Positions 51,501-59,372 of a stretch of DNA of 64,000 bases are shown one piece after another (position 1 is the first letter of the stretch; every line of letters begins with the position of its first letter). Under the pieces are notes generated by a model. The model was not told the origin of the DNA, made no database searches, and worked only from the letters and a program-made list of their open reading frames with translations. The stretch comes from Phycisphaerae bacterium (GTDB lineage: Bacteria; Planctomycetota; Phycisphaerae; Sedimentisphaerales; Sedimentisphaeraceae): positions 23,831-87,830 of the forward strand of contig JALWYQ010000037.1 of NCBI GenBank assembly GCA_027078365.1, given 5' to 3'. The translations under genes were made by a program, and so were the position numbers.

Positions 51501-51730
51501 ACAGTGAGACGAAAACATCCGACGATCTGCATGCAGCTTTAAAGAACATTCAAAATGCCCTACCCAAAAAGATGGGTAAATTTGTTTATCACCGTCACCT
51601 GAAAGTCTTTGATGGGAATCAGCTTTATATTCTTAAACCACTTTCACGAAGGTACTGGACAAAAACAGCGGCTATAAATGATGCTGATGAAATTGCTGTA
51701 GCAATACTCTCTTCAGAAGGGAGTCGTTGA
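48551..51730 (+). CDS. Type IIG/Eco57I-like adenine DNA methyltransferase
   Basis: The product is 1059 aa. An N-terminal domain of about 300 aa (LCVDGRPTVYFKEVKRLD, WNQGLATLLVVSSPDQVQVFS) precedes the methyltransferase. The SAM motif is ILDPACGSGIFLVIIFNRIAE, and the catalytic NPPW is in FDLVIGNPPWVSRGRA. A target-recognition region follows (about 680-900), then a helical C-terminus. The N-terminal D-x10-15-ExK-like DGRPTVYFKEVK may be a relic nuclease site but lacks a clear ExK. The next gene overlaps it (TGATG) and encodes a PD-(D/E)xK fold, so the pair is probably one restriction-modification-like system. Confidence 0.85.
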   Translation: MSFASRQLIEKFDLTRVSAPLFFRSADDIERFAGKHPYSHLMRRAWETMHLNGILCVDGRPTVYFKEVKRLDSIRQHNRYRKFWNQGLATLLVVSSPDQVQVFSSLAKPVKEDSQVDNEGRLVEILDSTTKVLNFVKRVQSGQIYRDKPQCFDSNQTVDKFLLRNLSEARDQLHQHNNLSYKVVHALLGRVIFACYLIERGIIDESLFAEANAKGIKSLHELLTQYDNTKAKKILYDLFAVLQRHFNGSMFDDTVEKERPQIDDKHISILRRFLIGEELKSKQSTFDFWAYDFSVIPIETISSIYEEFLGAEDKAGKRKSGAYYTPKHLAEMVVDVATSEWNSLLDKRILDPACGSGIFLVIIFNRIAEQWRYKNPGVHNITRAEALLEIIREKICGIDVNETACRIACFSLYLAFLDQLKPREIYELEAKRGKILDNFLALKDSAYSNNESPVIFEGDFFENTIPAAKNFDLVIGNPPWVSRGRASDAKALDWCLSEDNNPYLDDAPRAKADRKKYFLPARQIAHAFMWKSSVHLNDNGKACLVLSTKVLFNNSTDKFQAGWFSNVTVEKVVQLSDWRHILFENAVSPSVIVKYNARKPKDDYSIDYEVPKVSSCDPRRGVIHISPEDQKTIRLFDIQQYAKKNKISIAWKEKFWGTRRDNLLLDRLLEMPCLGELVSKPKEKTNLFIASQGFQPFNEERYSEGKKAYGEPQPAWWTPEQLYIDAKKIGPNLIITKKNCEKVGPRFKKLHRIRDKRIYTRPKVLVNKGFTKAVYCDFEAIFQDAIYSISGSPSNYRLLMFIAAVLNSKLAKYFQFHTSANLGIEREQIFPTEYKRIPFPLPKDTENPEESDRIINEIAMHMSDLKALIEKDFMLQEEKVALAAEKIEVLLYKYYGISQHEQLLIDDTVNIFKSSMMPTSINSRVKTIGCPTPNERKGYAELLCSILNTWAKRSDFHVNGRVEYSEILGTSIVTLVKSHKTERYSETKTSDDLHAALKNIQNALPKKMGKFVYHRHLKVFDGNQLYILKPLSRRYWTKTAAINDADEIAVAILSSEGSR

Positions 51731-52389
51731 TGTCAGTAGCTATAGTTGGAGAGGCTGGAGGCTGGAAGAAGGATCTGTTTCCAGACGAGCTAATCCCTGA
51801 TATATTGGAATTTGTCGTGGAAACTTGGAAGGCTTTCAACAAACCCTGCCGCCTTGACCATGAAGTTCTGATTTCTAAGGCCTTTACAAAAAAACTTCAG
51901 CAAGAAAAAAACATACAGAACAAGTTGCCATTCCAGATACGACCTGAAATTGAAACTTCCGATTCTCCAATGGGAAAGGATGGCCGAATAGACATCTGTT
52001 TTATCTTTATGGGTACTACAAGGGAAAATATTTACTTCGCTTTTGAGTGCAAAAGATTGCGTATTCCCCAACAAGCACCCAAAAAGCCTGTGACTAACAA
52101 TAGTGACTATGTTGGGGAGCAAGGCATGATGTGTTTTGTTACAGGAAAATATAGCAGTAACGTAAAACATGGAGGAATGATCGGATATATTATGGATGGC
52201 AAAACCACCTCTGCTATCACCTCTGTCACAAAACTTATAAATAAAAAACGGTCAGACCTTAAGCTATCCCTCGGATCAAGCCTTGACGCTTCCTCAATCA
52301 TGGCAAAACATCCAAATATAAAGGAAACCAGACACAACCTCCTCAACAGAAAGGAATTTACAATCCATCATGTTTTCCTCCCTGTATAA
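51730..52389 (+). CDS. PD-(D/E)xK nuclease-like partner of the methyltransferase
   Basis: The 219 aa product carries GKDGRIDICFIFMGTTRENIYFAFECKRL: Asp followed about 15 residues later by Glu-Cys-Lys on the next strand, as expected of a PD-(D/E)xK nuclease core. GEQGMMCFVTGKYSSNVKHGGMIGYIMDG follows. The ATG shares bases with the upstream stop, implying coupled synthesis. It is probably the cleavage subunit. An alternative is a catalytically inactive scaffold. Confidence 0.7.
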   Translation: MSVAIVGEAGGWKKDLFPDELIPDILEFVVETWKAFNKPCRLDHEVLISKAFTKKLQQEKNIQNKLPFQIRPEIETSDSPMGKDGRIDICFIFMGTTRENIYFAFECKRLRIPQQAPKKPVTNNSDYVGEQGMMCFVTGKYSSNVKHGGMIGYIMDGKTTSAITSVTKLINKKRSDLKLSLGSSLDASSIMAKHPNIKETRHNLLNRKEFTIHHVFLPV

Positions 52390-52728
52390 TGGAGAATTTT
52401 CATATAAACCCATTCGTACAGTCTCTGACATGGTTATAAGAAAAGTTCCGTATGCCAAACACTTGCAAGGAAATGATTCAAAAGTTGGTGTCCTAGGCAA
52501 CGGGCAATAGTTAAAAAAACACTAACCCACGAACGCATTTTAAACTGAGTTTTAGCAGCCAATTTTTGCCCCTCAAATTAATGGACACTTTCGATGGACT
52601 CATAGCACTTTTAAGGACAAAACGCAAAAACTTTAAAAGACTTGCAAAAACTCCCAACCTTTTTTACAATAGAACCTTAGATCCATAACCCCAGAGCTTA
52701 CAAGGGTTTATGAATGGCAAAAATCTCG
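52390..52728. other. attR-proximal phage arm
   Basis: No convincing gene in these 339 bases. The candidate right arm-type site ATGGACACTTTCGATGGAC lies at 52581-52599, 130 bases from the core. A putative ribosome site and ATG at 52710-52713 lead nowhere. It probably holds the second integrase and accessory-factor binding region. Confidence 0.45.
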
Positions 52729-52772
52729 CTGGCAGTGTAGAAGTCGTGAGTTCGAGTCTCATCGGCTCCATT
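52729..52772 (+). repeat. Prophage attachment site attR
   Basis: Perfect copy of the 44-bp attL repeat. Only the 3' part of a tRNA is present (no acceptor 5' strand or D arm), so it is not a functional tRNA. It is the displaced host 3' end. Confidence 0.97.
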
Positions 52773-52807
52773 AAAAAAGGCTGGAACAGTTTGTTCCAGC
52801 CTTTTTT
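52773..52807. terminator. Bidirectional terminator beyond attR
   Basis: AAAAAAGGCTGGAACA (52773-52788) is perfectly complementary to 52792-52807, with a 3-base loop. It begins one base after the att core. It was probably the terminator of tRNA-Ala before integration, and it also ends the leftward lipoprotein operon. Confidence 0.92.
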
Positions 52808-52836
52808 AATTATCGATACTAGAAGAAAGGATTGCC

Positions 52837-54108
52837 CTATTTATCAAAAGGTAGAACAACTCCCCCGTTAGCTTTCCTCTTTATCTTGCTCTTTGCTCCA
52901 ACAACTTCTTTTTTATCATTATTTACCCTACAAACATCACCAATGTTTGATTTGTTAATCTTTCCAGAGACCCTTTTAGCAAAACAGTACTTAGGATAAA
53001 TCTCCGATATCTCAAGCTTAGCAACTCTGCGCTGCGCAGCCCCTAAGCTCTCTTTAGTTTCTGGGTCTATCACATCTTTTCCTAAATGATAAATATCGAA
53101 ATACATTCCAGCAGCAACCTCACCTTTACCTTTGTTCAAGATAATAGTTCCATCATCCCAAACATCGGCAATTCTCATCGGTGAGATGCGCTCACTTAGC
53201 TGCAAAGCAATCCTAGAAGCTACCATGTTTAGCAAACCATTCTTGAGTTCACCGGCATCTAGATCATTATAATCCCAGTCTTTAACAAGTTTTTTGACCT
53301 GATCTTCATCAAGATGGATTTCTATTCTATCAGACAATACCAACTCTCTAGTCGGAGCAACCAAGAGAGAATATCTAACATCGAAATAAGCTTCATACTC
53401 AACATAATCTTGACCTGTTGCATTAGAATGTTTAGGCTTAGCAGTTATATATGCACGTTCAATAACTCCCGTTAATAGATAATCGGCCCCTAAGACTTTA
53501 CCGAGCCTTCCCTTCTCAGCGATGGAGGAATCTTTAGATTCTACTATATTTCTTTCTTGACCAAACTCGCTATTGTACTCTCTATCAACAACACGATAGT
53601 TACCCTGTTCTGAAATAATATTGATAAGCCTACTAGCTAGTTCTTTTCCAACTTGTAAGCCAGAGCGTGGATTAGAAAAACTCGTAATCGAGAGCCTATC
53701 TTTCTCATCTTTTATAGGGGAAGTGTATTCTGATATAGAAACTTCTAGATGAGCAAAATATCTTCCATCTTCATCTCTGCCCTCGTCAAGAACCTTGTAG
53801 CCCTTCACAAAGCCTTTTATCTTATTCTTTAAGACGGTTCCTTCTGCCAAAAAGGCAACGTCGTCTCTAGAATACTTGTTCCCATCTTCTGAAAATGCTG
53901 CGCCGCTGTTAGACGAGCGGTGGCCATAGACAACATCACCGCTATCCACTGAAACCCCAACCGCCATTGCAACCGAACGGTACAAGGCATTATCTATAGC
54001 TTCCTTCGGTGTATCACCAAATCCCTTGACATCTACAGTCTTAATGCTAGTAGCTGCAAAAGACTGCGCAAGTACTAAGAGAACTATTATTGCTATTAGA
54101 TTTTTCAT
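52837..54108 (-). CDS. FlgT/CsgG-like envelope protein
   Basis: This 423 aa secreted protein has the signal peptide MKNLIAIIVLLVLAQSFAAT. The N-terminal VKGFGDTPKEAIDNALYRSVAMAVG module resembles the FlgT N-domain. A CsgG/LpoB-like middle (VGKELASRLINIISEQGNYRVVDREY) and a small beta-barrel C-terminal part follow. AAGGAAGG precedes the ATG. It is last in an operon with LpoB- and YcfL-like lipoproteins. Related modules assemble flagellar or outer-membrane complexes; which machine it serves here is unknown. Confidence 0.75.
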   Translation of the reverse strand: MKNLIAIIVLLVLAQSFAATSIKTVDVKGFGDTPKEAIDNALYRSVAMAVGVSVDSGDVVYGHRSSNSGAAFSEDGNKYSRDDVAFLAEGTVLKNKIKGFVKGYKVLDEGRDEDGRYFAHLEVSISEYTSPIKDEKDRLSITSFSNPRSGLQVGKELASRLINIISEQGNYRVVDREYNSEFGQERNIVESKDSSIAEKGRLGKVLGADYLLTGVIERAYITAKPKHSNATGQDYVEYEAYFDVRYSLLVAPTRELVLSDRIEIHLDEDQVKKLVKDWDYNDLDAGELKNGLLNMVASRIALQLSERISPMRIADVWDDGTIILNKGKGEVAAGMYFDIYHLGKDVIDPETKESLGAAQRRVAKLEISEIYPKYCFAKRVSGKINKSNIGDVCRVNNDKKEVVGAKSKIKRKANGGVVLPFDK

Positions 54109-54139
54109 GGTACCTTCCTTTCAAGGCAAGAAGTTTTCT

Positions 54140-54757
54140 CTACCAGGAGACACTCTTATTGCTCCCTCGTTTACCTATGAGAGTTTCATTCTGCCAAAAT
54201 CTAAGGCCACTGGTCAAATCAGTTAATCTCAACTGAAAATAATATTCAACCTGCTGCTCTTTAGATCCATATTTAACATTACGTTGAATAATTTTACCGC
54301 TGAGACTAAGTTCTGGTGCAACTAGTTGCCCCTTTGCGGCAACAGTTTTTTGATCAAATTCTTCACCGGCCTTACCATCACGCAGTTCCCTGACGTCGTA
54401 AATCATGTCATCTGAGGCTCCTTTACCACCAACTGCGCTAGTTATCACAACCTTACCACTATTCATCATCTCCTGTTCAACCTTGGCCATCAGTTGATCT
54501 GTGTCGATACGTTGCATTGTGTCATTAATAATTTTACCAGTAGCCACAACATACCTACCACCATCCTTTTTGGTTAAAACTCCAGAAGCCATTAATGATT
54601 GAACCATTTGGCTTGCAGCTTTGTCAAAGTCGCGATAATCAAGCCCCATAACAGCTTTACCATCATCATTGTTGACGTCAATGTTTGTCGTCTCAGTTGC
54701 GCATCCAGTTAGGAAAAGACCTGTAAGAATCATTAATACAACAGATATCCGTTTCAT
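54140..54757 (-). CDS. LpoB-like penicillin-binding protein activator
   Basis: This 205 aa lipoprotein has the signal MKRISVVLMILTGLFLTGC (lipobox LTGC). The LpoB fold is indicated by GLDYRDFDKAASQMVQSLMASGVL, YVVATGKIINDTMQRIDTDQLMAKVEQEMMNSGKVVI and the final RFWQNETLIGKRGS. LpoB activates PBP1b in enterobacteria. Its target in this host is uncertain. It sits between YcfL- and FlgT-like genes, the order seen in other bacteria. Confidence 0.85.
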   Translation of the reverse strand: MKRISVVLMILTGLFLTGCATETTNIDVNNDDGKAVMGLDYRDFDKAASQMVQSLMASGVLTKKDGGRYVVATGKIINDTMQRIDTDQLMAKVEQEMMNSGKVVITSAVGGKGASDDMIYDVRELRDGKAGEEFDQKTVAAKGQLVAPELSLSGKIIQRNVKYGSKEQQVEYYFQLRLTDLTSGLRFWQNETLIGKRGSNKSVSW

Positions 54758-54768
54758 ATTTAATCTCC

Positions 54769-55203
54769 CTATTTTCTAGTATCAATCTTAAAATTCACAG
54801 CTCTAGCGTTAGGTGCCACAGAAGTTATTGTATCGCTACTCTTAGCGGCAACTGAATAATCAAGCCAGACAGATGTTTTTGTGTTTACAGTAAAACCATC
54901 TGCATCAAACCAAGTTACTTTATATTGAAAACGACGTGTCTTAGTTGACTTGTTATAGACTGCTATTTGAGCTACCATTATCCCATCATTATTGCGTTTA
55001 GTTTTTACTGTCTCAACTTCAAGACCTTCACCAATTAGGGCGCTTATAAAATCACCTATTGGACGCACAATAATATTATCACCAAGTGAATCACTACCAA
55101 CCCCTCGGCTTAAATTCACTCTTGAATCTTTATCGTTATTGGCGCAACCAACAATCAATAGGAAGCTAAAAAGCAATGCTCCTAATAAAAATCTCCTATC
55201 CAT
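54769..55203 (-). CDS. YcfL-family lipoprotein (DUF1425-like)
   Basis: This 144 aa lipoprotein has signal MDRRFLLGALLFSFLLIVGC. The domain matches the YcfL pattern: GEGLEVETVKTKRN then STKTRRFQYKVTWFDADGFTVNTKTSVWLDYSVAAKSSDTITSVAPNARAVNFKI. AAAGGAG precedes the ATG. It is the usual neighbour of LpoB. Confidence 0.85.
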   Translation of the reverse strand: MDRRFLLGALLFSFLLIVGCANNDKDSRVNLSRGVGSDSLGDNIIVRPIGDFISALIGEGLEVETVKTKRNNDGIMVAQIAVYNKSTKTRRFQYKVTWFDADGFTVNTKTSVWLDYSVAAKSSDTITSVAPNARAVNFKIDTRK

Positions 55204-55214
55204 AACTAACTCCT

Positions 55215-56579
55215 TTAATCGCGTTTTATCACATTAATAATAGGTTCACATGAAGACGTTGGCATCTTAATATAAACAATAGCATTCTTACAATCACCAA
55301 TATTAACATCAACTTCTCGATTTGCCAGTATAATAGAAAGATGTTTGTTTTTTGGCATTGGCACTCTAGCAATCTGAAAATCACTAGGTAGCGTTGTCCA
55401 GACTCTAACATCAGCTGTTGTTGTCGCCAAGGTGTATATGGATGCTACAGCCGCAGCAATAGTGGATTGTCTCCCAAGTTCATGCTGTACGATAGCTTTT
55501 GTTGTTGCCGATATGATTGAGCGAACAAGAATTCCGTCAAATTCCCTATCAAACTCTGTCTTAACAACACGATTCATATCAGAGACCGTCTCTGTTGCAA
55601 AAACTTCATTATTGCATCTAATATTTAAATGTTCAAACGCCTTAGACCGTATCTTGAGCATTGGCAGGGCTATACCAGCATAGTATATATCATTATTGCC
55701 CAAAACTAGTGGCAAATCGATTCGAATCTCTTCCTTTATTGGAGCCAATCCATTCTCGAATATAACCCAAACATTACTAGAATTAGCCAAACCTGTATCA
55801 GCAATTTCTAAATCTTTAGCAAGATACTTGTTGTCAGGTGCCATACCGTAGGTTTCTTTAAAGAGATCAACCGCTTTAGAATTATCACCATCAAGGAGAG
55901 AAAATAGAGCTGCCATATAAGTAGCAAATGGATTTACAAAATCTGGATAAGCTTCAAATTCAAATACATTTGAATATTTCTCTTCTATTTCTTTACGAAT
56001 TGCAGAATTATTCGCATTCTTCTTAGCCTCAGTAGGTAAAGACTTATCCTTCTCAAGCTCTTCCCTGCGTTTAGCTATTTGCTCATTATATCTTTCCTTT
56101 GCCCTTCTCTGACGATCGAGGGCTCGATTAAATTCCACGCGAGCCAGATCGTTTTTGCCTAAACTCATGAAATTGATGCCCTTGTAAACATTTACCATTA
56201 TCGCATCGTAACTGGTCCCTCTATACGGCAATGCATTGTCGTTAATCGCTGTTGTTGCAACAACATCTGCCCCCTTGAACTCTAGATCATAATACTTAAT
56301 CATCTCTTCGGCGGCATCAAACTCTAGATTACTTTGAGTAAAGTTAGAAACTATTCTTTGAATTGATGCATCATGCAAACGCCACAGGAGATCATCTCCG
56401 CTAGGTTTGTCTCTAACAATTTCTTTAGACTTGGCAAATTCGATACAACCACTGTAGTCACATGACGTATAGAGCTTTGTAAACTTCTGCAAATTATCCC
56501 TTGAACTGTTACACCCAACAGAAAACAATATCAAAAAGCAAAGGACTAGTGGACGTATAATGGCAACAATTTTAACCAA
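55215..56579 (-). CDS. COG3014-like TPR lipoprotein
   Basis: The 454 aa product begins at a TTG with GAGAGG upstream. The signal peptide is IRPLVLCFLILFSVGC (lipobox FSVGC). TPR-like helices around residues 30-260 (YDAIMVNVYKGINFMSLGKNDLARVEFNRALDRQRRA) are followed by a beta-rich C-terminus. This is the COG3014 partner of YcfL/LpoB operons. It is the first gene of the operon and is transcribed alone from the gap after the TrpR-like gene. Confidence 0.78.
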   Translation of the reverse strand: MVKIVAIIRPLVLCFLILFSVGCNSSRDNLQKFTKLYTSCDYSGCIEFAKSKEIVRDKPSGDDLLWRLHDASIQRIVSNFTQSNLEFDAAEEMIKYYDLEFKGADVVATTAINDNALPYRGTSYDAIMVNVYKGINFMSLGKNDLARVEFNRALDRQRRAKERYNEQIAKRREELEKDKSLPTEAKKNANNSAIRKEIEEKYSNVFEFEAYPDFVNPFATYMAALFSLLDGDNSKAVDLFKETYGMAPDNKYLAKDLEIADTGLANSSNVWVIFENGLAPIKEEIRIDLPLVLGNNDIYYAGIALPMLKIRSKAFEHLNIRCNNEVFATETVSDMNRVVKTEFDREFDGILVRSIISATTKAIVQHELGRQSTIAAAVASIYTLATTTADVRVWTTLPSDFQIARVPMPKNKHLSIILANREVDVNIGDCKNAIVYIKMPTSSCEPIINVIKRD

Positions 56580-56662
56580 AGCATCTACCTCTCAAATGCA
56601 CAACAATGTAAATCAGCCAATCAGTTAGAACAAAAGTTTAGCTAGTGATGAGAATGTAATTA

Positions 56663-56923
56663 CTAACCATTGAGAATTCTGTTAGTTACAGAATCTTTAT
56701 CTTTTAGAATCTTTGAACCACGAGTAATCTTGCATAAGCTAATATGAAGTCTAGACGCAATCTCACGTTGTGGTAAGCCATAATTTACCATCTTAATCAA
56801 CTCCCACCTGAGTTTTATATCCTTAATTTCTTTGGGAGTTAATATTTCCGAGAAGAATTTTTCCATTACAACAGGATCACTTATCTTGGAAAAAACTTCA
56901 ATAATCTCGTTATCTTGTGCCAT
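56663..56923 (-). CDS. TrpR-family regulator
   Basis: The 86 aa all-helical product is alignable with Trp repressor: ILTPKEIKDIKLRWELIKMVNYGLPQREIASRLHISLCKITRGSKILK, where the recognition helix ends ITRGSKILK (ITRGSNSLK in E. coli TrpR). GGAGA precedes the ATG. The ligand may be tryptophan or another small molecule, and the regulated genes are unknown. It lies between the lipoprotein operon and a divergent aminotransferase, either of which could be its target. Confidence 0.8.
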   Translation of the reverse strand: MAQDNEIIEVFSKISDPVVMEKFFSEILTPKEIKDIKLRWELIKMVNYGLPQREIASRLHISLCKITRGSKILKDKDSVTNRILNG

Positions 56924-57018
56924 TTTCTAGTCTCCATTTAACACAATACTTCCGATTTTACCAAAAGCTAGCTGTATTGCAAATTAATAGAATAACCTTT
57001 TAGAGCAAGTATTTAAAG

Positions 57019-57048
57019 TTGGACTCGTTCAATACAAAATGTTAGAAT
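57019..57048 (+). promoter_or_regulatory. Candidate promoter of the aminotransferase gene
   Basis: TTGGAC (57019-57024) and TAGAAT (57043-57048) with an 18-base spacer, 58 bases before the ATG. It may be the site of TrpR-like control. Confidence 0.45.
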
Positions 57049-57105
57049 TATTGGTTTAAATTAAATCTCGGTCAGCCCGAGTAAAATATTAAAGGAGCAA
57101 TTAGA

Positions 57106-58224
57106 ATGAGAGTGAATTTATCAAGTCCTGATATTACAGAAAAAGAGATAAATGCGGTTGTAGAAGTCATGAAGACGCCAAACCTTGCACTCGGACCTAA
57201 AATGTTCGAATTTGAGAAGGCTATGGCTCAATACTCTGGAAAGAAACACGCCATCAGCGTCAATAGCGGAACAAGTGGACTCTTTCTTTGTATGAACGCA
57301 TTGGGGATAGGTCCTGGCGATGAAGTAATAACGACACCTTTTACTTTCATTGCAACAGTTAACTGCATTCTTCAGGTTGGAGCAAAACCTGTCTTTGTTG
57401 ACATAGATCCTGAAAGCATGAATATTGATCCTGCCAAAATTGAAGAAAAGATAACAGATAAAACCAAAGCTATTGAACCGGTTATAGTATTTGGTAATCC
57501 ATGGGGAATTGATCAGGTCTGTGATATTGCAAAAAAACACAACTTAGCAGTAGTAGAAGATAGCTGTGAAGGACTTGGAAGTGTTTACAAAAACCGTAAA
57601 GTCGGTAGCTTCGGTGATTTTGGACTCTACGCATTTTATCCAAACAAACAAATCACTACTGGTGAAGGTGGGATGATTGTAACCGACAGTGATGAGCTAG
57701 CAGAAATTTGTATTTCCCTAAGAAATCAAGGCAGAGGAGCAGGAGGTGGCTGGCTGGCGCACGAAAGAATGGGATACAATTTCCGCATGTCTGATATTAA
57801 CGCCACAATTGGCATTGTTCAGCTAAGTAGACTCGAAGAGTTTAAAGAAAAGAGGAAAAATGTAGCACAAACATACATGGAGCTCTTAAAAGATGAAGAC
57901 AGGATCATACTACCAACAGTTCCTCAGGACACTGACATGTCTTGGTTTGTCTTTGTCATTAGACTCAAAGAAGGTTACACACAAGAGCAGAGAAACAAAC
58001 TTCTCGAATTATTAAGAGAAGCAGGCATTGGATGTAGCAATTATTTCCCTCCTGTACATCTTCAACCTTTCATGGTTAAAGAGTTTGGCTATAAAAAAGG
58101 TGATTTCCCAATCACTGAGTCAACCTGTGATAGAACCGCTGCTCTACCATTCTATAATAATTTAACTAGAGAGGATATCGAACTTGTCTGCAAAGAGCTC
58201 AAAGTAGCCCTTGACAAGATTTAA
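57106..58224 (+). CDS. DegT/DnrJ/EryC1 sugar aminotransferase
   Basis: This PLP enzyme of 372 aa transaminates nucleotide-linked keto-sugars for surface glycan synthesis. The Schiff-base Lys is in GLYAFYPNKQITTGEGGMIV, and the cofactor pocket is in SGTSGLFLCMNALGIGPGDEVITTPFTF. AAGGAG lies nine bases before the ATG. The three glycosyltransferase genes 1-5 kb downstream suggest one glycan pathway. The exact sugar is unknown. Confidence 0.9.
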   Translation: MRVNLSSPDITEKEINAVVEVMKTPNLALGPKMFEFEKAMAQYSGKKHAISVNSGTSGLFLCMNALGIGPGDEVITTPFTFIATVNCILQVGAKPVFVDIDPESMNIDPAKIEEKITDKTKAIEPVIVFGNPWGIDQVCDIAKKHNLAVVEDSCEGLGSVYKNRKVGSFGDFGLYAFYPNKQITTGEGGMIVTDSDELAEICISLRNQGRGAGGGWLAHERMGYNFRMSDINATIGIVQLSRLEEFKEKRKNVAQTYMELLKDEDRIILPTVPQDTDMSWFVFVIRLKEGYTQEQRNKLLELLREAGIGCSNYFPPVHLQPFMVKEFGYKKGDFPITESTCDRTAALPFYNNLTREDIELVCKELKVALDKI

Positions 58225-58242
58225 AATTTCTCACTATAAAAA

Positions 58243-58280
58243 AATAGGACTAACCTCTCTCAAGGCTAGTCCTATTTTTA
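58243..58280. terminator. Bidirectional terminator between convergent genes
   Basis: AATAGGACTA (58243-58252) pairs with TAGTCCTATT (58266-58275) with A and T runs outside, ending both the aminotransferase and the PEP-CTERM transcripts. Confidence 0.88.
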
Positions 58281-58305
58281 TTGGTAAGTCAAGATATAAA
58301 ACTAT

Positions 58306-58977
58306 CTATTGCAATTGATTTCTGCGTCTTCTGGAGACTATCACTAAGCCGCCAATTGTCAGAAGTGCCATTGTTGCTGGCTCTGGCACAGGCAACACAC
58401 TGTCAACTTGAGTTACGAGTCTTTGATACGACGAATTACCTGAATTTAGGATTCGAAGCTCTACTCCATCTGCAAAGGCTGTATCTAGAGCCGCCAAACT
58501 ATTATTGGCAAAGTCAGCTGCTTCCCTTGATATATGCTTAGCGCGAAAACCACGGCCGCGAGTGACATCCCAATTTCCGCTGTCTTCATAGATAATCTCC
58601 CATACTGCAAGTGCAAAACCCTGAGATTTAATAGGATCGCCTGAAATTAAATCATGATACTGACCAAATAAAGCCTTAAGGTTGGTATTTTTACATTCTT
58701 CGACACTAAACTCAACACTACCTGATGCCATATCCCTATGTGGGTCTATACAAAAAACATCTATTACACTAGGTGAGTTAAAATGCTGCCTATCGATTCC
58801 TGTTACATCTTGAACATCCATGTGATATTCACCAACCAAACCATGGCCACGACCAAATGAGCCCCTTAAATTAACACTGCGATTAGGCATTGTTCCACCT
58901 TGGTACTCCAATATCAATGAAGCATCTGCTATGCTAACAAGACACATTGTAACGATTACTAATAAGATTCTTTTCAT
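58306..58977 (-). CDS. PEP-CTERM secreted protein
   Basis: This 223 aa protein has signal peptide MKRILLVIVTMCLVSIADA and C-terminal sorting region VPVPEPATMALLTIGGLVIV followed by SRRRRNQLQ: the PEP motif, a membrane helix and an Arg cluster. Such proteins are processed by exosortase and linked to extracellular matrix; no exosortase is in the window. The mature domain, with DPHRDMASG and GDWDVTRGRGFRAKHI-like segments, is not recognised. GGGAGAG precedes the ATG. Confidence 0.92.
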   Translation of the reverse strand: MKRILLVIVTMCLVSIADASLILEYQGGTMPNRSVNLRGSFGRGHGLVGEYHMDVQDVTGIDRQHFNSPSVIDVFCIDPHRDMASGSVEFSVEECKNTNLKALFGQYHDLISGDPIKSQGFALAVWEIIYEDSGNWDVTRGRGFRAKHISREAADFANNSLAALDTAFADGVELRILNSGNSSYQRLVTQVDSVLPVPEPATMALLTIGGLVIVSRRRRNQLQ

Positions 58978-59372
58978 TCTGATACTCTCCCTTGTCTTTT
59001 TGTAATTTTTGGCTTTAATTTGTTACGAAAACGAAAATTGGCACAATTTGTGCATTAACCTAACCCTACAAAACGAATTGCTACGTAGCCAAGTAACATT
59101 TCTTTAGATAATTGCGAATTCAGCTCCTAATAAGACAAGAAAGAACTCTCTAATCGTTACAACCGCTACATTTCCAGTAATATCCGATTGCAACAACATC
59201 ATTAACATCAAACATAAATGATTATCATAGATAGCAGAGAAAATCATCTATAAGCAATGTGAGAATTAGAATTTGACGATACAGGGAATGTAGGATATTT
59301 TATGTAAACTAGTAACAGTCAATGACTGCTCCTTAAACCCTGAAATTGCAAATATTTAGAGTCTTATCTAGT
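58978..59372. other. Gap before glycan genes
   Basis: No gene or RNA is recognised in these 395 bases. They are AT-rich and hold the divergent promoters of the PEP-CTERM gene and the glycosyltransferase gene. No clear -10/-35 pair stands out. Confidence 0.4.

Larger units (their letters stand above)
13939..52772. mobile_element. Complete siphovirus-type prophage integrated in tRNA-Ala
   Basis: The element of about 38.8 kb is bounded by perfect 44-bp att repeats. It carries an integrase at attL, leftward late genes (terminase, portal, protease-capsid, connectors, tail tube, chaperone, tape measure, tail tip) and leftward early and replication genes. Rightward cargo (ParB-like, Dam, methyltransferase plus nuclease) lies at the attR end. 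Tape measure and tail tube without sheath genes indicate a long non-contractile tail. No frameshift is seen in core structural genes, so it may be inducible. No convincing endolysin was recognised. Confidence 0.95.

Noticed and set aside
48551-51730. Methyltransferase considered as BREX PglX
   Set aside because: No BrxA, BrxB, BrxC, PglZ or BrxL genes nearby; the only partner is a small nuclease-like gene.
52729-52772. Possible second tRNA gene at attR
   Set aside because: Only the 3' 42 nt of a tRNA are present, identical to attL; no 5' acceptor strand or D arm.
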